From NCBI GenBank assembly GCA_029975435.1, contig JARKPC010000248.1:1-64000 (forward strand): a stretch of DNA of 64,000 nt, given 5' to 3'. The notes below the pieces were generated by a model that saw only the letters and a program-made list of their open reading frames with translations, was not told the DNA's origin and ran no database searches. Positions 20,020-30,174 of the stretch are shown here, piece by piece; position 1 is the first letter of the stretch; each line of letters opens with the position of its first letter. The DNA is from Propionivibrio sp. (lineage in GTDB: Bacteria; Pseudomonadota; Gammaproteobacteria; Burkholderiales; Rhodocyclaceae). Made by a program: the position numbers and the translations under genes.

Positions 20020-21204
20020 ATGATCAACATTACCGACTTCAGTTTTGCCCGCATGCCGGAAATCCATTTCGGCACCGGGAAGCTTGCGCTGCTGCCGCGC
20101 CTGATCGGCCAGCGCGGAAAAACCGTCCTGCTGGTCACCGGCTCCTCGTCCTTCGTGCGCTCCGCCCACTACGTGCGCCTGACGGACGGGCTTGCCGAAG
20201 CCGGCATCCGCGTTTTTCACTGCTCGGTATCGGGCGAGCCTTCACCCGATTTCGTCGACGCCACCGTCATGCGACACCGCGACGAAGGGGTCACCTGCGT
20301 CGTCGGCATCGGGGGCGGCAGCGTCCTCGACGCCGCCAAGGCCGTCTCGGCGATGCTCCCGCAGCATGGCTCCGTCGTACCCTACCTCGAATGCGTCGAT
20401 ACGCAGAAGCATGATGGCCACAAGGTGCCCTACATCGCAGTTCCGACCTCCTCGGGCACAGGCGCGGAGGCCAGCAAGAACGCCGTCCTGAGCCACATCG
20501 GCGCCGACGGCTACAAGAGTTCGCTACGCCACGACAATTTCGTACCCGACATCGCGCTCGTCGATCCCGAACTGACGCTGACCTGCCCGCCGGACGTCAC
20601 TGCCGCTTGCGGACTCGACGCACTCACGCAGTTGCTCGAAGCCTACGTATCGAGCAAGTCGTCGCCGATGACCGACGCGCTGGCACTGAGCGGACTGCAG
20701 CACATTGCCGCCGGCTTTGTTCCGGCTTTCGAGAACGGACTGCATGATGTCGCGGCACGCGGCCACATGGCCTATGCCGCCCTGCTCTCGGGCATCGTGC
20801 TGGCCAATGCCGGACTGGGCGTGGTACACGGGTTCGCCGGACCGATCGGCGGATTCTTCCCGATACCGCACGGCGTCGTCTGCGGCACGCTGATCGGCGC
20901 GGCCACGCGGATCAACATCGAAGCCTTGCGCCTGGATGCGCAAAAAAACAGAATCCCGCTGGAGAAACTCGCCAAAGCCGGAGCCGTATTGTCAGGCCAA
21001 GCGGCGACCACGACCGAAGCCGGTTGCGAACGGCTGATGGAGACCCTGGAGCAGTGGATTGAAAAAACCCGCATCGCCCGGCTCTCCTCCTACGGCATTA
21101 CGCCGGACGATTTCGCCCGCATTCTCGACAAGTCGAACAACAAGAACAGCCCGATTACCTTGAGCCGCGATCAGATGCGGGCGGTCCTCGAAGCGCGGCT
21201 CTGA
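20020..21204 (+). CDS. Iron-containing alcohol dehydrogenase
   Basis: This 394-residue group III (Fe-ADH) protein starts after the terminator at the ATG of MINITDFSFARMPEI. The NAD-binding segment GIGGGSVLDAAKAV, the PTSSGTGAEAS loop and the metal-binding histidines in GVVHGFAGPIGGFFPIPHGV are visible. It oxidises or reduces an alcohol/aldehyde or 3-hydroxy acid; the substrate is unknown. It is followed by a TauE-type exporter with a short gap, so the two may be cotranscribed. Confidence 0.9.
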   Translation: MINITDFSFARMPEIHFGTGKLALLPRLIGQRGKTVLLVTGSSSFVRSAHYVRLTDGLAEAGIRVFHCSVSGEPSPDFVDATVMRHRDEGVTCVVGIGGGSVLDAAKAVSAMLPQHGSVVPYLECVDTQKHDGHKVPYIAVPTSSGTGAEASKNAVLSHIGADGYKSSLRHDNFVPDIALVDPELTLTCPPDVTAACGLDALTQLLEAYVSSKSSPMTDALALSGLQHIAAGFVPAFENGLHDVAARGHMAYAALLSGIVLANAGLGVVHGFAGPIGGFFPIPHGVVCGTLIGAATRINIEALRLDAQKNRIPLEKLAKAGAVLSGQAATTTEAGCERLMETLEQWIEKTRIARLSSYGITPDDFARILDKSNNKNSPITLSRDQMRAVLEARL

Positions 21205-21236
21205 CGCGCCATCGCGGACCTTCAAAGGAAAACTGC

Positions 21237-22037
21237 ATGGAATGGTGGCTGGCGTATATCGCCTTGGGCCTGTTTACCGGGTTTTCGGCAGGCATGCTGG
21301 GAATCGGCGGGGGCCTCGTGATGGTGCCGACGCTGACCATGATGTTCACGGCGCAGGCCGGGTTTCCTGCCGGCGAAGCACTGCACATGGCGCTCGGCAC
21401 GTCGATGGCCACCATTCTCTTCACCTCGCTCTCCAGCCTGCGGGCTCACCATAAGCACCAGGCAGTGCTGTGGAGAGTGGTCTTGCAGATTGCTCCGGGG
21501 ATTCTGTTCGGCACGCTGATCGGCACGCTGTTCGCCTCGCACGTTCCGGCAAAACCCCTGGCCGTCTTTTTCACGCTCTTCGTCTGCTTCGTGGCCCTGC
21601 AGATGATCCTCGACCTGAGGCCCAAAGCGGCGCGCGAGCTTCCCGGAGCCGTGGCGGTGTTCGGCGTCGGCACGGGGATCGGTGCGATTTCTTCGCTGGT
21701 CGCCATCGGCGGCGGCGCACTGACCGTGCCTTTCCTGACCTGGTGCAACGTCAAGGTACAGAAAGCCATCGGCACCTCGGCCGCCGTCGGTTTCCCCATC
21801 GCTGCGGGAGGCTCCCTCGGCTATATCTACAACGGCTGGGGCCACGCCGCGCTGCCGCCCGGGAGCATCGGCTACGTCTTTCTCCCGGCGCTGCTGTGGA
21901 TGATTCCCTTCAGCATGCTCGCCGCCCCGCTCGGAGCGCGGACGACGCACCGCTTGCCCGTGTCCGTCCTGAAACGCATCTTCGCCGCGCTGCTGATCGC
22001 GCTGGCCGGCCGCATGCTCTGGAAACTTTTTTCCTGA
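21237..22037 (+). CDS. TauE/SafE-family membrane transporter
   Basis: This 266-residue integral membrane protein has about eight hydrophobic segments. The family hallmark GLFTGFSAGMLGIGGG in the first helix is repeated in the second half as GAISSLVAIGGGAL. The family exports sulfite, sulfoacetate or organic anions. An AAGGAAA site precedes the ATG. The substrate here is unknown. Confidence 0.88.
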   Translation: MEWWLAYIALGLFTGFSAGMLGIGGGLVMVPTLTMMFTAQAGFPAGEALHMALGTSMATILFTSLSSLRAHHKHQAVLWRVVLQIAPGILFGTLIGTLFASHVPAKPLAVFFTLFVCFVALQMILDLRPKAARELPGAVAVFGVGTGIGAISSLVAIGGGALTVPFLTWCNVKVQKAIGTSAAVGFPIAAGGSLGYIYNGWGHAALPPGSIGYVFLPALLWMIPFSMLAAPLGARTTHRLPVSVLKRIFAALLIALAGRMLWKLFS

Positions 22038-22303
22038 CGCTGCGGTCAATGTGCCATCTCGTGTCATGGTTGCCACTCGCAAGTCGCTAAAAAACTCACC
22101 ATTCCTCAAGCTGTCGGCATTTCGGATTTCCGCATTTCAGGCTCGGAGACTTGGTTTCGCCTTGCCTCCCCTTACCTGTGAGAGTAGCATTGCTGGCTCA
22201 CGGCGAGGTTTCAACCGCATTTCCGGAACTTGCTGCATCCGTTCGACTGACTGCATTTCCGGTTGAAAACGCCGAAAGTTTTTAATTCCTGAAAGGTATA
22301 GTC

Positions 22304-24469
22304 ATGTCCAACGAGAACGCTCCTGTATTCCCCGATTCTTCCAATCTGGATGCATGGAAGAAAGCAGCCAGCAAGTCCGCCCCCGGCGGCGACGTTGAAA
22401 ACCTGAACTGGACTACGTCCGAAGGCATCGTCGTCAAGCCCCTGTACACCAAGGCCGATGTTGCCGATCTGCCCTGCACCGACACGCTGCCGGGCTTCGC
22501 ACCCTACACCCGCGGCCCGCAAGCCACGATGTACGCCGTGCGCCCCTGGACGATTCGCCAATATGCCGGATTCTCCACCGCCACCGAATCCAACGCGTTC
22601 TACCGCAAGGCGCTGGCCGCCGGCGGACAGGGCGTTTCCGTCGCGTTCGACCTGGCCACCCACCGCGGCTATGACTCGGACAATCCCCGCGTCGTCGGCG
22701 ACGTCGGCAAGGCCGGCGTGGCGATCGACTCCGTCGAGGACATGAAGATTCTGTTCGACGGCATTCCGCTCGACAAGATCTCCGTTTCGATGACCATGAA
22801 CGGCGCCGTGCTACCGGTTCTCGCCGGTTACGTCGTGGCCGCTGAAGAGCAAGGCGTTTCGCAGGACAAGCTGACCGGGACCATTCAGAACGACATCCTG
22901 AAGGAGTTCATGGTTCGCAACACCTATATCTACCCGCCGAAGCCGTCGATGAAGATCATCGCCGACATCTTCGGGTACACCGCGCAGAACATGCCGAAGT
23001 TCAATTCGATCTCGATCTCCGGCTACCACATGCAGGAAGCCGGTGCCAACCAGGCGATCGAAATGGCTTTCACGCTGGCCGACGGCGCCGAGTATGTGCG
23101 TACCGGTATCGCCTCCGGCATGGACGTCGATGAATTTGCTGGCCGCCTGTCGTTCTTCTGGGCCGTCGGCATGAACTTCTACCTCGAAATCGCCAAGATG
23201 CGTGCCGCGCGCATGTTGTGGCACCGCATCATGACCAAGCTCGGCGCCAAGAGCCCGAAGTCGATGATGCTGCGCACGCACACGCAGACCTCCGGCTGGT
23301 CGCTGACCGAGCAGGATCCGTACAACAACGTGATCCGCACCACGATCGAAGCCATGTCCGCCGTCTTCGGCGGCACCCAGTCGCTGCACACCAACGCGCT
23401 CGACGAAGCCATCGCGCTGCCGACCGAATTCTCGGCACGTATTGCCCGCAACACGCAGATCATCATCCAGGAAGAAACCAAGATCTGTAACGTGGTCGAT
23501 CCGTGGGCCGGTTCCTACATGATGGAAAAGCTGACCCAGGACATGGCAGACAAGGCCTGGGCGATCATCGAGGAAGTCGAAGCGATGGGCGGCATGGTCA
23601 AGGCCGTCGAGTCTGGCTGGGCCAAGATGAAGATCGAAACCTGCGCGGCCGAAACGCAAGCGCTGATCGATTCCGGCAAGAAGGTCATCGTCGGCGTCAA
23701 CAAGTACAAGCTCGCCGAAGAAGCGCCGATCGACATCCTTGAGATCGACAACCACGCCGTTCGCGAAGAGCAGATCGCCAGCATCAAGAAGATCCGCGCC
23801 ACCCGCGACAGCGCTGCCGTTCAGGCCGCCCTCGATGCACTGACCAAGTGTGCCGAAACCGGCGAAGGCAATCTGCTCGATCTGTCCATCAAGGCCATGC
23901 GCCTGCGCGCTACGGTCGGCGAAGTTTCCGACGCCCTGGAAAAGGTCTTTGGCCGCCACCGCGCCAACAATCAAACCATCTCGGGTGTATACGGAGGCGT
24001 CGTGGAAGGCATCGATACGTGGGAAACGATCAAGGCTGATGTCGAGAAATTCGCTGCCGAACACGGCCGCCGTCCGCGCATCATGGTCGCCAAGCTCGGC
24101 CAGGACGGACACGACCGCGGCGCCAAGGTGGTGGCCACGGCCTACGCCGACCTCGGCTTCGACATCGACGTCGGCCCGCTCTTCCAGACCCCGGAAGAAG
24201 CCGCCCGTCAGGCCATCGAGAACGACGTGCATGCCATCGGCTGCTCGTCGCTGGCCGCCGGTCACAAGACCCTGGTTCCGCAACTCGTCCAGGCTCTGAA
24301 GGATCAAGGCGCCAACGACATCATCGTCTTCGCCGGTGGCGTCATCCCGGCCCAGGACTACGATGCCCTGTTTGCCGGCGGTGCCAAGGCCGTTTTCGGA
24401 CCGGGTACCCGGATTGAGGATTCCGCCCGCAAGGTTCTGGAAGAAATCAAGAAGGCTGCCAAGGCCTAA
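22304..24469 (+). CDS. scpA: Methylmalonyl-CoA mutase
   Basis: This 721-residue single-chain enzyme has the full mutase barrel with [18 protein letters not shown] and GLSVAFD-type substrate segments. A C-terminal B12-binding domain carries the base-off motif DGHDRG (in [13 protein letters not shown]). The GGVIPAQDY and FGPGTRI segments of the Rossmann fold are also present. It interconverts succinyl-CoA and (R)-methylmalonyl-CoA with adenosylcobalamin, for propionate formation or assimilation. AAAGGT precedes the ATG. The MeaB chaperone gene follows; epimerase and decarboxylase genes are not in the window. Confidence 0.96.
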   Translation: MSNENAPVFPDSSNLDAWKKAASKSAPGGDVENLNWTTSEGIVVKPLYTKADVADLPCTDTLPGFAPYTRGPQATMYAVRPWTIRQYAGFSTATESNAFYRKALAAGGQGVSVAFDLATHRGYDSDNPRVVGDVGKAGVAIDSVEDMKILFDGIPLDKISVSMTMNGAVLPVLAGYVVAAEEQGVSQDKLTGTIQNDILKEFMVRNTYIYPPKPSMKIIADIFGYTAQNMPKFNSISISGYHMQEAGANQAIEMAFTLADGAEYVRTGIASGMDVDEFAGRLSFFWAVGMNFYLEIAKMRAARMLWHRIMTKLGAKSPKSMMLRTHTQTSGWSLTEQDPYNNVIRTTIEAMSAVFGGTQSLHTNALDEAIALPTEFSARIARNTQIIIQEETKICNVVDPWAGSYMMEKLTQDMADKAWAIIEEVEAMGGMVKAVESGWAKMKIETCAAETQALIDSGKKVIVGVNKYKLAEEAPIDILEIDNHAVREEQIASIKKIRATRDSAAVQAALDALTKCAETGEGNLLDLSIKAMRLRATVGEVSDALEKVFGRHRANNQTISGVYGGVVEGIDTWETIKADVEKFAAEHGRRPRIMVAKLGQDGHDRGAKVVATAYADLGFDIDVGPLFQTPEEAARQAIENDVHAIGCSSLAAGHKTLVPQLVQALKDQGANDIIVFAGGVIPAQDYDALFAGGAKAVFGPGTRIEDSARKVLEEIKKAAKA

Positions 24470-24486
24470 TCAGGAGTTCGTAGCAA

Positions 24487-25509
24487 ATGGAAGCGAGTGT
24501 CACGTTGGGAAACACGCTGGATGCCGCCGATCAACATCTGGTTGACGGCGTGCTGTCCGGGCAACGGCGGGCACTCGCCAAAACCATCACGCTGATTGAA
24601 TCAACCCGTGCGGATCACCAGCAGCGCGCCCAGAAAGTCATCGGAGCGCTGCTGCCGCATACGGGCAAGGCCATCCGCGTCGGAATCTCCGGCGTGCCTG
24701 GCGCCGGCAAATCGACTTTCATCGAAGCGCTGGGCAATTACCTCATCGACCAGGGCCATCATCTCGCGGTGCTCGCGGTCGATCCTTCTTCTTCGGTTTC
24801 CGGGGGCTCCATCCTCGGCGACAAGACACGCATGGAATCGTTGTGCCAGCGTGTCGAAGCCTTCATCCGGCCGAGTCCCTCCGCGGGCTCGCTGGGCGGC
24901 GTCGCCGAAAAGACCCGGGAAGCCATGCTGGCCTGCGAAGCGGCCGGCTACGACGTGATCATCGTCGAAACCGTCGGTGTCGGGCAAAGCGAAACGACCG
25001 TTGCCGGCATGGTCGACATTTTCACGCTGGTCCAGTTGCCGAACGCCGGCGACGACCTGCAGGCTATCAAGAAAGGCATCGTCGAGATCGCCGATCTGGT
25101 GGCTATCAACAAGAGCGACATCGATCCCCGGGCGGCCGCCGTCGCCCGCGCGCAATGGAAGCAGGCGCTGCACATGCTGCGCCCGACCTCGCCCAACTGG
25201 CGCCCGCCTGTCATCGGCGTCAGCGCCCTCAAGAAGGAAGGCATGGTCGAGTTCTGGACCGAAATCGAACGCTACCGGGAAATCACCACCCAGACGGGCG
25301 AGTTCGAAGCCAAGCGCAAGAAACAGGCGCTCGACTGGATGTGGAGTCTCATCGAATCCGGCCTGCACCAGTTCTTCAACAGCCACCCGCAGGTGCACGC
25401 CGCACTGCCGAAGCTTTCCAGCCAGGTCGCCGGCGGGACGACAACGCCCAACGCCGCGGCACAGCGCCTGCTCGCCTATCTCGAACCGGATTCCGGCGCG
25501 AACATCTAG
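24487..25509 (+). CDS. meaB: Methylmalonyl-CoA mutase-associated GTPase (MeaB/ArgK)
   Basis: This 340-residue G3E-family GTPase has a P-loop GVPGAGKSTF, DPSSSVSGGSILGDKTRM (switch I), ETVGVGQSE (switch III/G3 region) and the NKSD base-recognition motif. It protects and reactivates methylmalonyl-CoA mutase by gating cobalamin loading. It starts 17 nt after the mutase gene with a CAGGAG site. The unit ends near 25540, where GCAACGC and GCGTTGC form a small hairpin (25522-25538) without a T-run. Confidence 0.95.
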   Translation: MEASVTLGNTLDAADQHLVDGVLSGQRRALAKTITLIESTRADHQQRAQKVIGALLPHTGKAIRVGISGVPGAGKSTFIEALGNYLIDQGHHLAVLAVDPSSSVSGGSILGDKTRMESLCQRVEAFIRPSPSAGSLGGVAEKTREAMLACEAAGYDVIIVETVGVGQSETTVAGMVDIFTLVQLPNAGDDLQAIKKGIVEIADLVAINKSDIDPRAAAVARAQWKQALHMLRPTSPNWRPPVIGVSALKKEGMVEFWTEIERYREITTQTGEFEAKRKKQALDWMWSLIESGLHQFFNSHPQVHAALPKLSSQVAGGTTTPNAAAQRLLAYLEPDSGANI

Positions 25510-25560
25510 ACCGCAAGGTGCGCAACGCGTGGCGTTGCACACCCTGCAACAGCTACCCCC

Positions 25561-26508
25561 TCAGCACGGCTCGACGGCACCTTTCGTTTCCGCGATCAAC
25601 CGGTAGTACTGCGGTTCGCGGTGCAACGCGAAGTTGAACACGTTGTCCTTGATTTCCTTGCAGCGGTCGAGATCGCATGACGCGGTCGCCAGCTCGTCGC
25701 CGATCGTCGAACACATGGCGACGACCTCGCCGGTCGGCGCGATGATGCAGCTTTGCCCGAGCAGGTCGCAGTTCTCTTCCTTGCCCGCCTTGGCCACGCC
25801 GACGATCCACATGCCGTTCTGATAAGCGCCAGCCTGCATCGGCAGCAGGTTGTGAAACGCCTGCAGATGGTCGTGCTCCGGCACCTGCGGGTAATGGATC
25901 GGCGTGTTGTAGCCGATGAAGCTTATCTCAACGCCCTGCAAGCCGAGCACGCGATGCGTTTCCGGCCAGCGGCGGTCGTTGCACAGCGCCATCCCGAAAA
26001 TGCCCTTGTGCCCGCCAATTTGCGCGCGATAGGCCGGAAAGCCGAGGTTGCCGCACTCAAAGTAACGCTTTTCCAGATGCTGGAAGGCGCGCCACGGCTC
26101 ATGTTCCCGATGGCCCGGCAGATGCACCTTGCGGTATTTGCCGACGATGTCGCCCTTCGCGTTAACCATGATGGCCGTGTTGTAGTGATGCGTACCGTCC
26201 GATTCCTCGGCGATTTCCGCATAGCCCAGATAGAAACCCATCTCCAGCCGCTTCGCTTCGTCGAACAGCGCCTGCGTTTCCGGCCCCGGCATCTCGCGCT
26301 CGAACCAGAAATCGACTTCCGGCTGCGTCGGGAAATACCAGCGCGGGAAAAACGTCGTCAGGGCGAGTTCCGGATAAACGATGAAATGGCATCCGCGTGC
26401 CTTGGCCTCGCGCATTAGTTCGACGAGGCGTGCCACGACCGAACGGCGGGTTTCTTCTCGGGCAATCGGGCCGAGTTGGGCGGCTCCGACGATGATCTTG
26501 CGACTCAT
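25561..26508 (-). CDS. N-carbamoyl-D-amino acid amidohydrolase (nitrilase superfamily)
   Basis: This 315-residue protein has the nitrilase catalytic triad in family-specific contexts: E47 (YPELALTTFFPRW), K127 (KYRKVHLPGH) and C176 (ALCNDRRWPE). These blocks match D-carbamoylases of Agrobacterium type nearly exactly, as I remember them. It hydrolyses N-carbamoyl-D-amino acids to D-amino acid, CO2 and ammonia. I use the ATG at 26508; a longer frame upstream would overlap the preceding gene. It starts 2 nt after that gene's stop, as the last gene of an RpiR/TRAP operon. No hydantoinase is present in the window. Confidence 0.9.
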   Translation of the reverse strand: MSRKIIVGAAQLGPIAREETRRSVVARLVELMREAKARGCHFIVYPELALTTFFPRWYFPTQPEVDFWFEREMPGPETQALFDEAKRLEMGFYLGYAEIAEESDGTHHYNTAIMVNAKGDIVGKYRKVHLPGHREHEPWRAFQHLEKRYFECGNLGFPAYRAQIGGHKGIFGMALCNDRRWPETHRVLGLQGVEISFIGYNTPIHYPQVPEHDHLQAFHNLLPMQAGAYQNGMWIVGVAKAGKEENCDLLGQSCIIAPTGEVVAMCSTIGDELATASCDLDRCKEIKDNVFNFALHREPQYYRLIAETKGAVEPC

Positions 26509-26510
26509 GA

Positions 26511-27770
26511 CTAAGCTCCTGCCGGTCTTGTGGCGCCTGCCAGTTCGCAAAGAACGGAAAGCAGGACATTGGCCCCGGCTTCAATGTGATGGGGATGGGT
26601 AAATTCGCGCACGTTATGGCTGATGCCCTCGACGCTCGGAACGAAAATCATCGCCGCCGGGCACACCGCCGCCAGCATCTGCGCGTCGTGGCCCGCGCCA
26701 CTCGGCAGCCGGCGCGTCGTGAAACCTTGTGCCCGCGCATGCGACTCGACGAGATTGATCATCTGCGGCGCAAACGGCACCGGCGCGAAGCGCGCGAGGC
26801 GCCGCGTGGAAATCTGCACCTTTTCCGCATCGCGCAGCGCGGCCAGGTGCTCGTCGAGACGCGCTTCGGCGAGCCGCAGCGTCTCTTCGCTGGTGTTGCG
26901 CAGATCGACGGTGAGCACCGCACGGTTGGGCACGACGTTGATCAGGTTCGGGAAAAACTCGATGCGCCCGACCGTCCCGACCTGGCTGCCACCGAGCTCC
27001 GTCGCGAGCTCGCGTACGTAGGCGACGATGGCACCGGCGACCCAGCCCGCATCGCAGCGCAGCGACATCGGCGTCGTCCCGGCGTGGTTGGACACGCCGC
27101 CAATCTCGATCTCCGTCCACGAAATCCCCTGAACGGAATTGACGACGCCGATATCGACCCCGTCATGATCCAGCACCGGCCCTTGTTCGATATGCAACTC
27201 CACGTAGGCGCGCGGCGCCGGGCCGGGCACGGGCGCGCTGCCGGCGTAGCCGATCCGGCGGAGGTCATCGCCGATACGGGTGCCGTCGATGCCGCGAACG
27301 GCCAAGGTGCCCCCCAGCGGCAACTGGCCGGTGTAGACGAGGCTTCCCATCATGTCGGGCGCAAAACGGGAACCTTCCTCGTTGGTGAAGAAGGCCACCG
27401 CCAGCGGATGCTCAGTCGCGACACCGGCATCGTTGAGCGACTCCACGACTTCCAGGCCGGCCAGCACGCCGAGCACACCGTCGTAGCGCCCCCCGGTGCG
27501 CACCGTGTCGATGTGCGAACCGGTCATGACCGGCGCTCCGGCCTGCCGGCCCGCACGCGTGCCGACGACGTTGCCGATCGCGTCGACCGTCACGGCCAGG
27601 CCGAGCTCGCGCATCCAGCCGCTGACGAGATCGCGCCCGGCCTTGTCCTCGTCGGTCAGTGCGAGGCGGGCGCACCCGCCTCCCTCGATGGCTCCAATTT
27701 TGGCCAGATCATCCAGGCGGCGTTGCAGCCGCCCGGCATTGATCTTCAGACCCGAAGTCGTGGAAGTCAT
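26511..27770 (-). CDS. M20-family Zn-dependent amidohydrolase/carbamoylase (AllC/HyuC type)
   Basis: This 419-residue protein shows the metal-binding pattern of the family: GSHIDTV, GGRYDGVLG and FTNEEGSRFAPDMMGS. The LHIEQGP segment and a C-terminal LPSGAGHDAQ are also present. Members are L-N-carbamoyl amino acid hydrolases, allantoate amidohydrolases or beta-ureidopropionases. The ATG at 27770 is preferred over a GTG three codons upstream. It lies between the TRAP receptor gene and the D-carbamoylase gene with almost no spacing, so the transported compound is probably a ureido (N-carbamoyl) acid. Which one is unknown. Confidence 0.9.
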   Translation of the reverse strand: MTSTTSGLKINAGRLQRRLDDLAKIGAIEGGGCARLALTDEDKAGRDLVSGWMRELGLAVTVDAIGNVVGTRAGRQAGAPVMTGSHIDTVRTGGRYDGVLGVLAGLEVVESLNDAGVATEHPLAVAFFTNEEGSRFAPDMMGSLVYTGQLPLGGTLAVRGIDGTRIGDDLRRIGYAGSAPVPGPAPRAYVELHIEQGPVLDHDGVDIGVVNSVQGISWTEIEIGGVSNHAGTTPMSLRCDAGWVAGAIVAYVRELATELGGSQVGTVGRIEFFPNLINVVPNRAVLTVDLRNTSEETLRLAEARLDEHLAALRDAEKVQISTRRLARFAPVPFAPQMINLVESHARAQGFTTRRLPSGAGHDAQMLAAVCPAAMIFVPSVEGISHNVREFTHPHHIEAGANVLLSVLCELAGATRPAGA

Positions 27771-27779
27771 TTGCGTCAC

Positions 27780-28817
27780 TCAGTTCTTGGCGGCCTTGTC
27801 GACGGCAGCCAGGAACTCCTTCATCAACGCTTCGCCTTCGGCGCCGAAGCTCTTGGCGATCTGCGCCTTGACCGCAGGCTGGGCCAGTTCGCGGAACTTG
27901 GCGATTTCGGCAGGGGTCGGGGTATAGACCTGCATCTTCTGGGCCAGCGCCGGCAAGCCACGGTCCGACGCTTCGATGATGCGGTTGATGCCGCGGCAGG
28001 CGACGATCGCCGAACGGGCGGCCGCTTTCACGACATCCTTTTCGGCTGCCGACAACCCGTCATAGAACTGCTTGTTGAAGATCCAGACGTACGGGGTAAA
28101 CAGGTGGTTGGTCAGCGTCAGGTACTTCTGCACCTCGTCGAACTTGGCGAACTTGACGATCGGAATCGGGTTCATCTGGCCGTCGGCCACGCCCGTTTGC
28201 AGCGAGGTGTAGACCTCGGCCCAGTTGATCGCCACCGGTTGGCCGCCGACGCTGCTGACCACCGACTTGTGCGATTCGAGGCCCATGGTGCGAATCTTCA
28301 GCCCCTTCATGTCATCCGGCGACTTGATCGGACGCTTGGAATTGGTGAAGGCGAAGAAGCCGCCCGAATCGCCGAAGCCGAGCACTTCCATGCCCGTCTT
28401 CTTCTCGATGTCGGCCGCGAGCTTCTGGCCGAACGGGCCGTCAAAGACCTCGTAGGTCGTGGCGATGTTGGGATAGGCGAACGGCACGTCGAGGACGCCG
28501 ATCATCGGGTAGACGGAAGCGATGCCGCCAACGCTGGAGATCGACGACTGCACCACGCCGGATTTGACCTGCTGGATGACTTCGTTGTCCTTGCCCAACT
28601 GGCCGTCGGGGAAGATATCGACCTTCACGGCGCCGTTGGTGCCGGATTCGACCAGCGACTTGAACACCACGGCCATGGCGCCGGTGCCGTTGTCGAACGG
28701 GTCGTTCTTGTTCAGGTGGGCGAGCTTGATCGTTTTCTGGGCGTGCGCCGCGACCGGCATCATGCCGACCGAGACTGCGAGCGTGGCTGCTATGGCGATT
28801 GTCTTGAACATGCGCAT
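27780..28817 (-). CDS. TRAP transporter substrate-binding protein (DctP family)
   Basis: This 345-residue periplasmic receptor starts with MRMFKTIAIAATLAVSVGM, a Sec signal cleaved near AHAQ. The ATG at 28817 is chosen because GGAG lies 9 nt upstream; an in-frame ATG at 28832 has no such site. The TRAP pattern is present: KIRTMGLESHK with the conserved Arg that binds carboxylates, then a GGQPVAINWAEVYTSLQTGVADGQ block. It feeds a carboxylate-containing ligand to the DctQM permease encoded upstream. Confidence 0.93.
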   Translation of the reverse strand: MRMFKTIAIAATLAVSVGMMPVAAHAQKTIKLAHLNKNDPFDNGTGAMAVVFKSLVESGTNGAVKVDIFPDGQLGKDNEVIQQVKSGVVQSSISSVGGIASVYPMIGVLDVPFAYPNIATTYEVFDGPFGQKLAADIEKKTGMEVLGFGDSGGFFAFTNSKRPIKSPDDMKGLKIRTMGLESHKSVVSSVGGQPVAINWAEVYTSLQTGVADGQMNPIPIVKFAKFDEVQKYLTLTNHLFTPYVWIFNKQFYDGLSAAEKDVVKAAARSAIVACRGINRIIEASDRGLPALAQKMQVYTPTPAEIAKFRELAQPAVKAQIAKSFGAEGEALMKEFLAAVDKAAKN

Positions 28818-28893
28818 GTTAATGATCTCCATCAGGTTGGGTTGGCAGAAGGGAAAAGCGGAGAGGAAGGTGACGCCGAATTGATCTCATGAC

Positions 28894-30174
28894 TCAGAGA
28901 CCCAACAAAGCCGGCACAGAAAGCGTCATTCTGGGCCAGTAGGCAACGAGGAAAAGCACGGCCACTTCGGCGATCACGAAGGGCCACATGGACGCCGTGA
29001 TGCGCTCGATCTTCTCGCCGGTGATCGAACTCAGGACGAACAGACTGGCGCCGACCGGCGGGGTCATCAGGCCGATGTTCAGCGCCAGCACGATCATGAT
29101 CCCGGCCTGCACCGGATTCATGCCGATCGACGTCGCCAGCGCGCCGAGAATCGGCCCGAGCACGATGAGGATGGCATTGATGTCCATGAACATCCCGAGG
29201 ATCAGCAGCAGCACGAGGACCATCAGGATGATCATCGACGGATCGGAGGTCAGCCCGAGGAACAGGTGCGTGATCATCTGCGGCAGTTTCATGAACGTCA
29301 TCCACCAACTGAGGATCGACGCCGCGGCGATGATCAGGAACACCACGCCGGTAATGCGCGCCGTGCGGATCAGCATCTCGACGATGTCATGAAATCCCAC
29401 CTGGCGATAAACGAATACGCCTAGAACCAGCGCGTAGAACACGGCGACCGAAGCCCCCTCGGTCGGCGTCACCCAGCCGGTGAGGATGCCGCCGAGGATG
29501 ATGACCGGCATAATCAGCGCGCTGAGACTATTGCGGAACGCCTTGATGATACCCAGCAGACTCGGCCGCTGGCCGCTCTTGGGCAGGTTCAGCCGGCGCC
29601 CGAGGCTGGCGATCACGCCCATGCAGAAGAGTCCCATCACCAGGCCGGGCAGGATGCCCGCGGCAAACAGGCTGGCGATCGACACGCCCATCATCGAGCC
29701 GTAGATCACCATCAGGTTCGACGGCGGGATCGTCGGGCCGATGATCGACCCGGCAACGACCACGGCGCAAGCGAACGGCCGCTTGTAGCCGGTTTTCTCC
29801 ATCGCCGGCACCATGGTGCTGCCGAAGGCCGCAGCTTCGGCGACCGCCGCACCGGTAATGCCGGCGAACAGCACCGACGACACCATGCACGACTGCGCCA
29901 TGCCGCCGCGCAAGTGGCCGACCAGCGCATCGGCGAACTTGGCCAGGCGCTCGGTGATGCCGGCCTTGTTCATGATCTCGCCGGCAAAGATGAACAGCGG
30001 CATGGCCAGGAAGGTGAACAGGTCCAGTCCGGCGAAATAGCGCTGCGGTGCCATGGCCAGCATGCTCGCGCCGCCTATTTGCAGGATGCCGAGAACGCCC
30101 GATATTCCGAGCACATAACCGATCGGAACGCCGATTACCAACAGCAGGAAGAACGTTGAGAGCACCCAGATCAT
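28894..30174 (-). CDS. TRAP transporter large permease (DctM)
   Basis: This 426-residue membrane protein has about twelve hydrophobic segments. DctM landmarks include FAGEIMNKAGITERL, GGMAQSCMVSSVLFAGITGAAVAEA and PVGASLFVLSS near the end. The ATG overlaps the DctQ stop (ATGA). An upstream in-frame extension exists but covers dctQ coding sequence and is not real. It imports the ligand with sodium together with DctQ and the receptor. Confidence 0.93.
   Translation of the reverse strand: MIWVLSTFFLLLVIGVPIGYVLGISGVLGILQIGGASMLAMAPQRYFAGLDLFTFLAMPLFIFAGEIMNKAGITERLAKFADALVGHLRGGMAQSCMVSSVLFAGITGAAVAEAAAFGSTMVPAMEKTGYKRPFACAVVVAGSIIGPTIPPSNLMVIYGSMMGVSIASLFAAGILPGLVMGLFCMGVIASLGRRLNLPKSGQRPSLLGIIKAFRNSLSALIMPVIILGGILTGWVTPTEGASVAVFYALVLGVFVYRQVGFHDIVEMLIRTARITGVVFLIIAAASILSWWMTFMKLPQMITHLFLGLTSDPSMIILMVLVLLLILGMFMDINAILIVLGPILGALATSIGMNPVQAGIMIVLALNIGLMTPPVGASLFVLSSITGEKIERITASMWPFVIAEVAVLFLVAYWPRMTLSVPALLGL

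Noticed and set aside
22051-22266. 71-codon plus-strand frame between the TauE gene and scpA
   Set aside because: No ribosome site or family match; a chance frame in a 266-nt gap.
26586-28892. Plus-strand frame of 768 codons opposite the M20 hydrolase and TRAP receptor
   Set aside because: It is antisense to two genes with clear motifs, and its own product has none.
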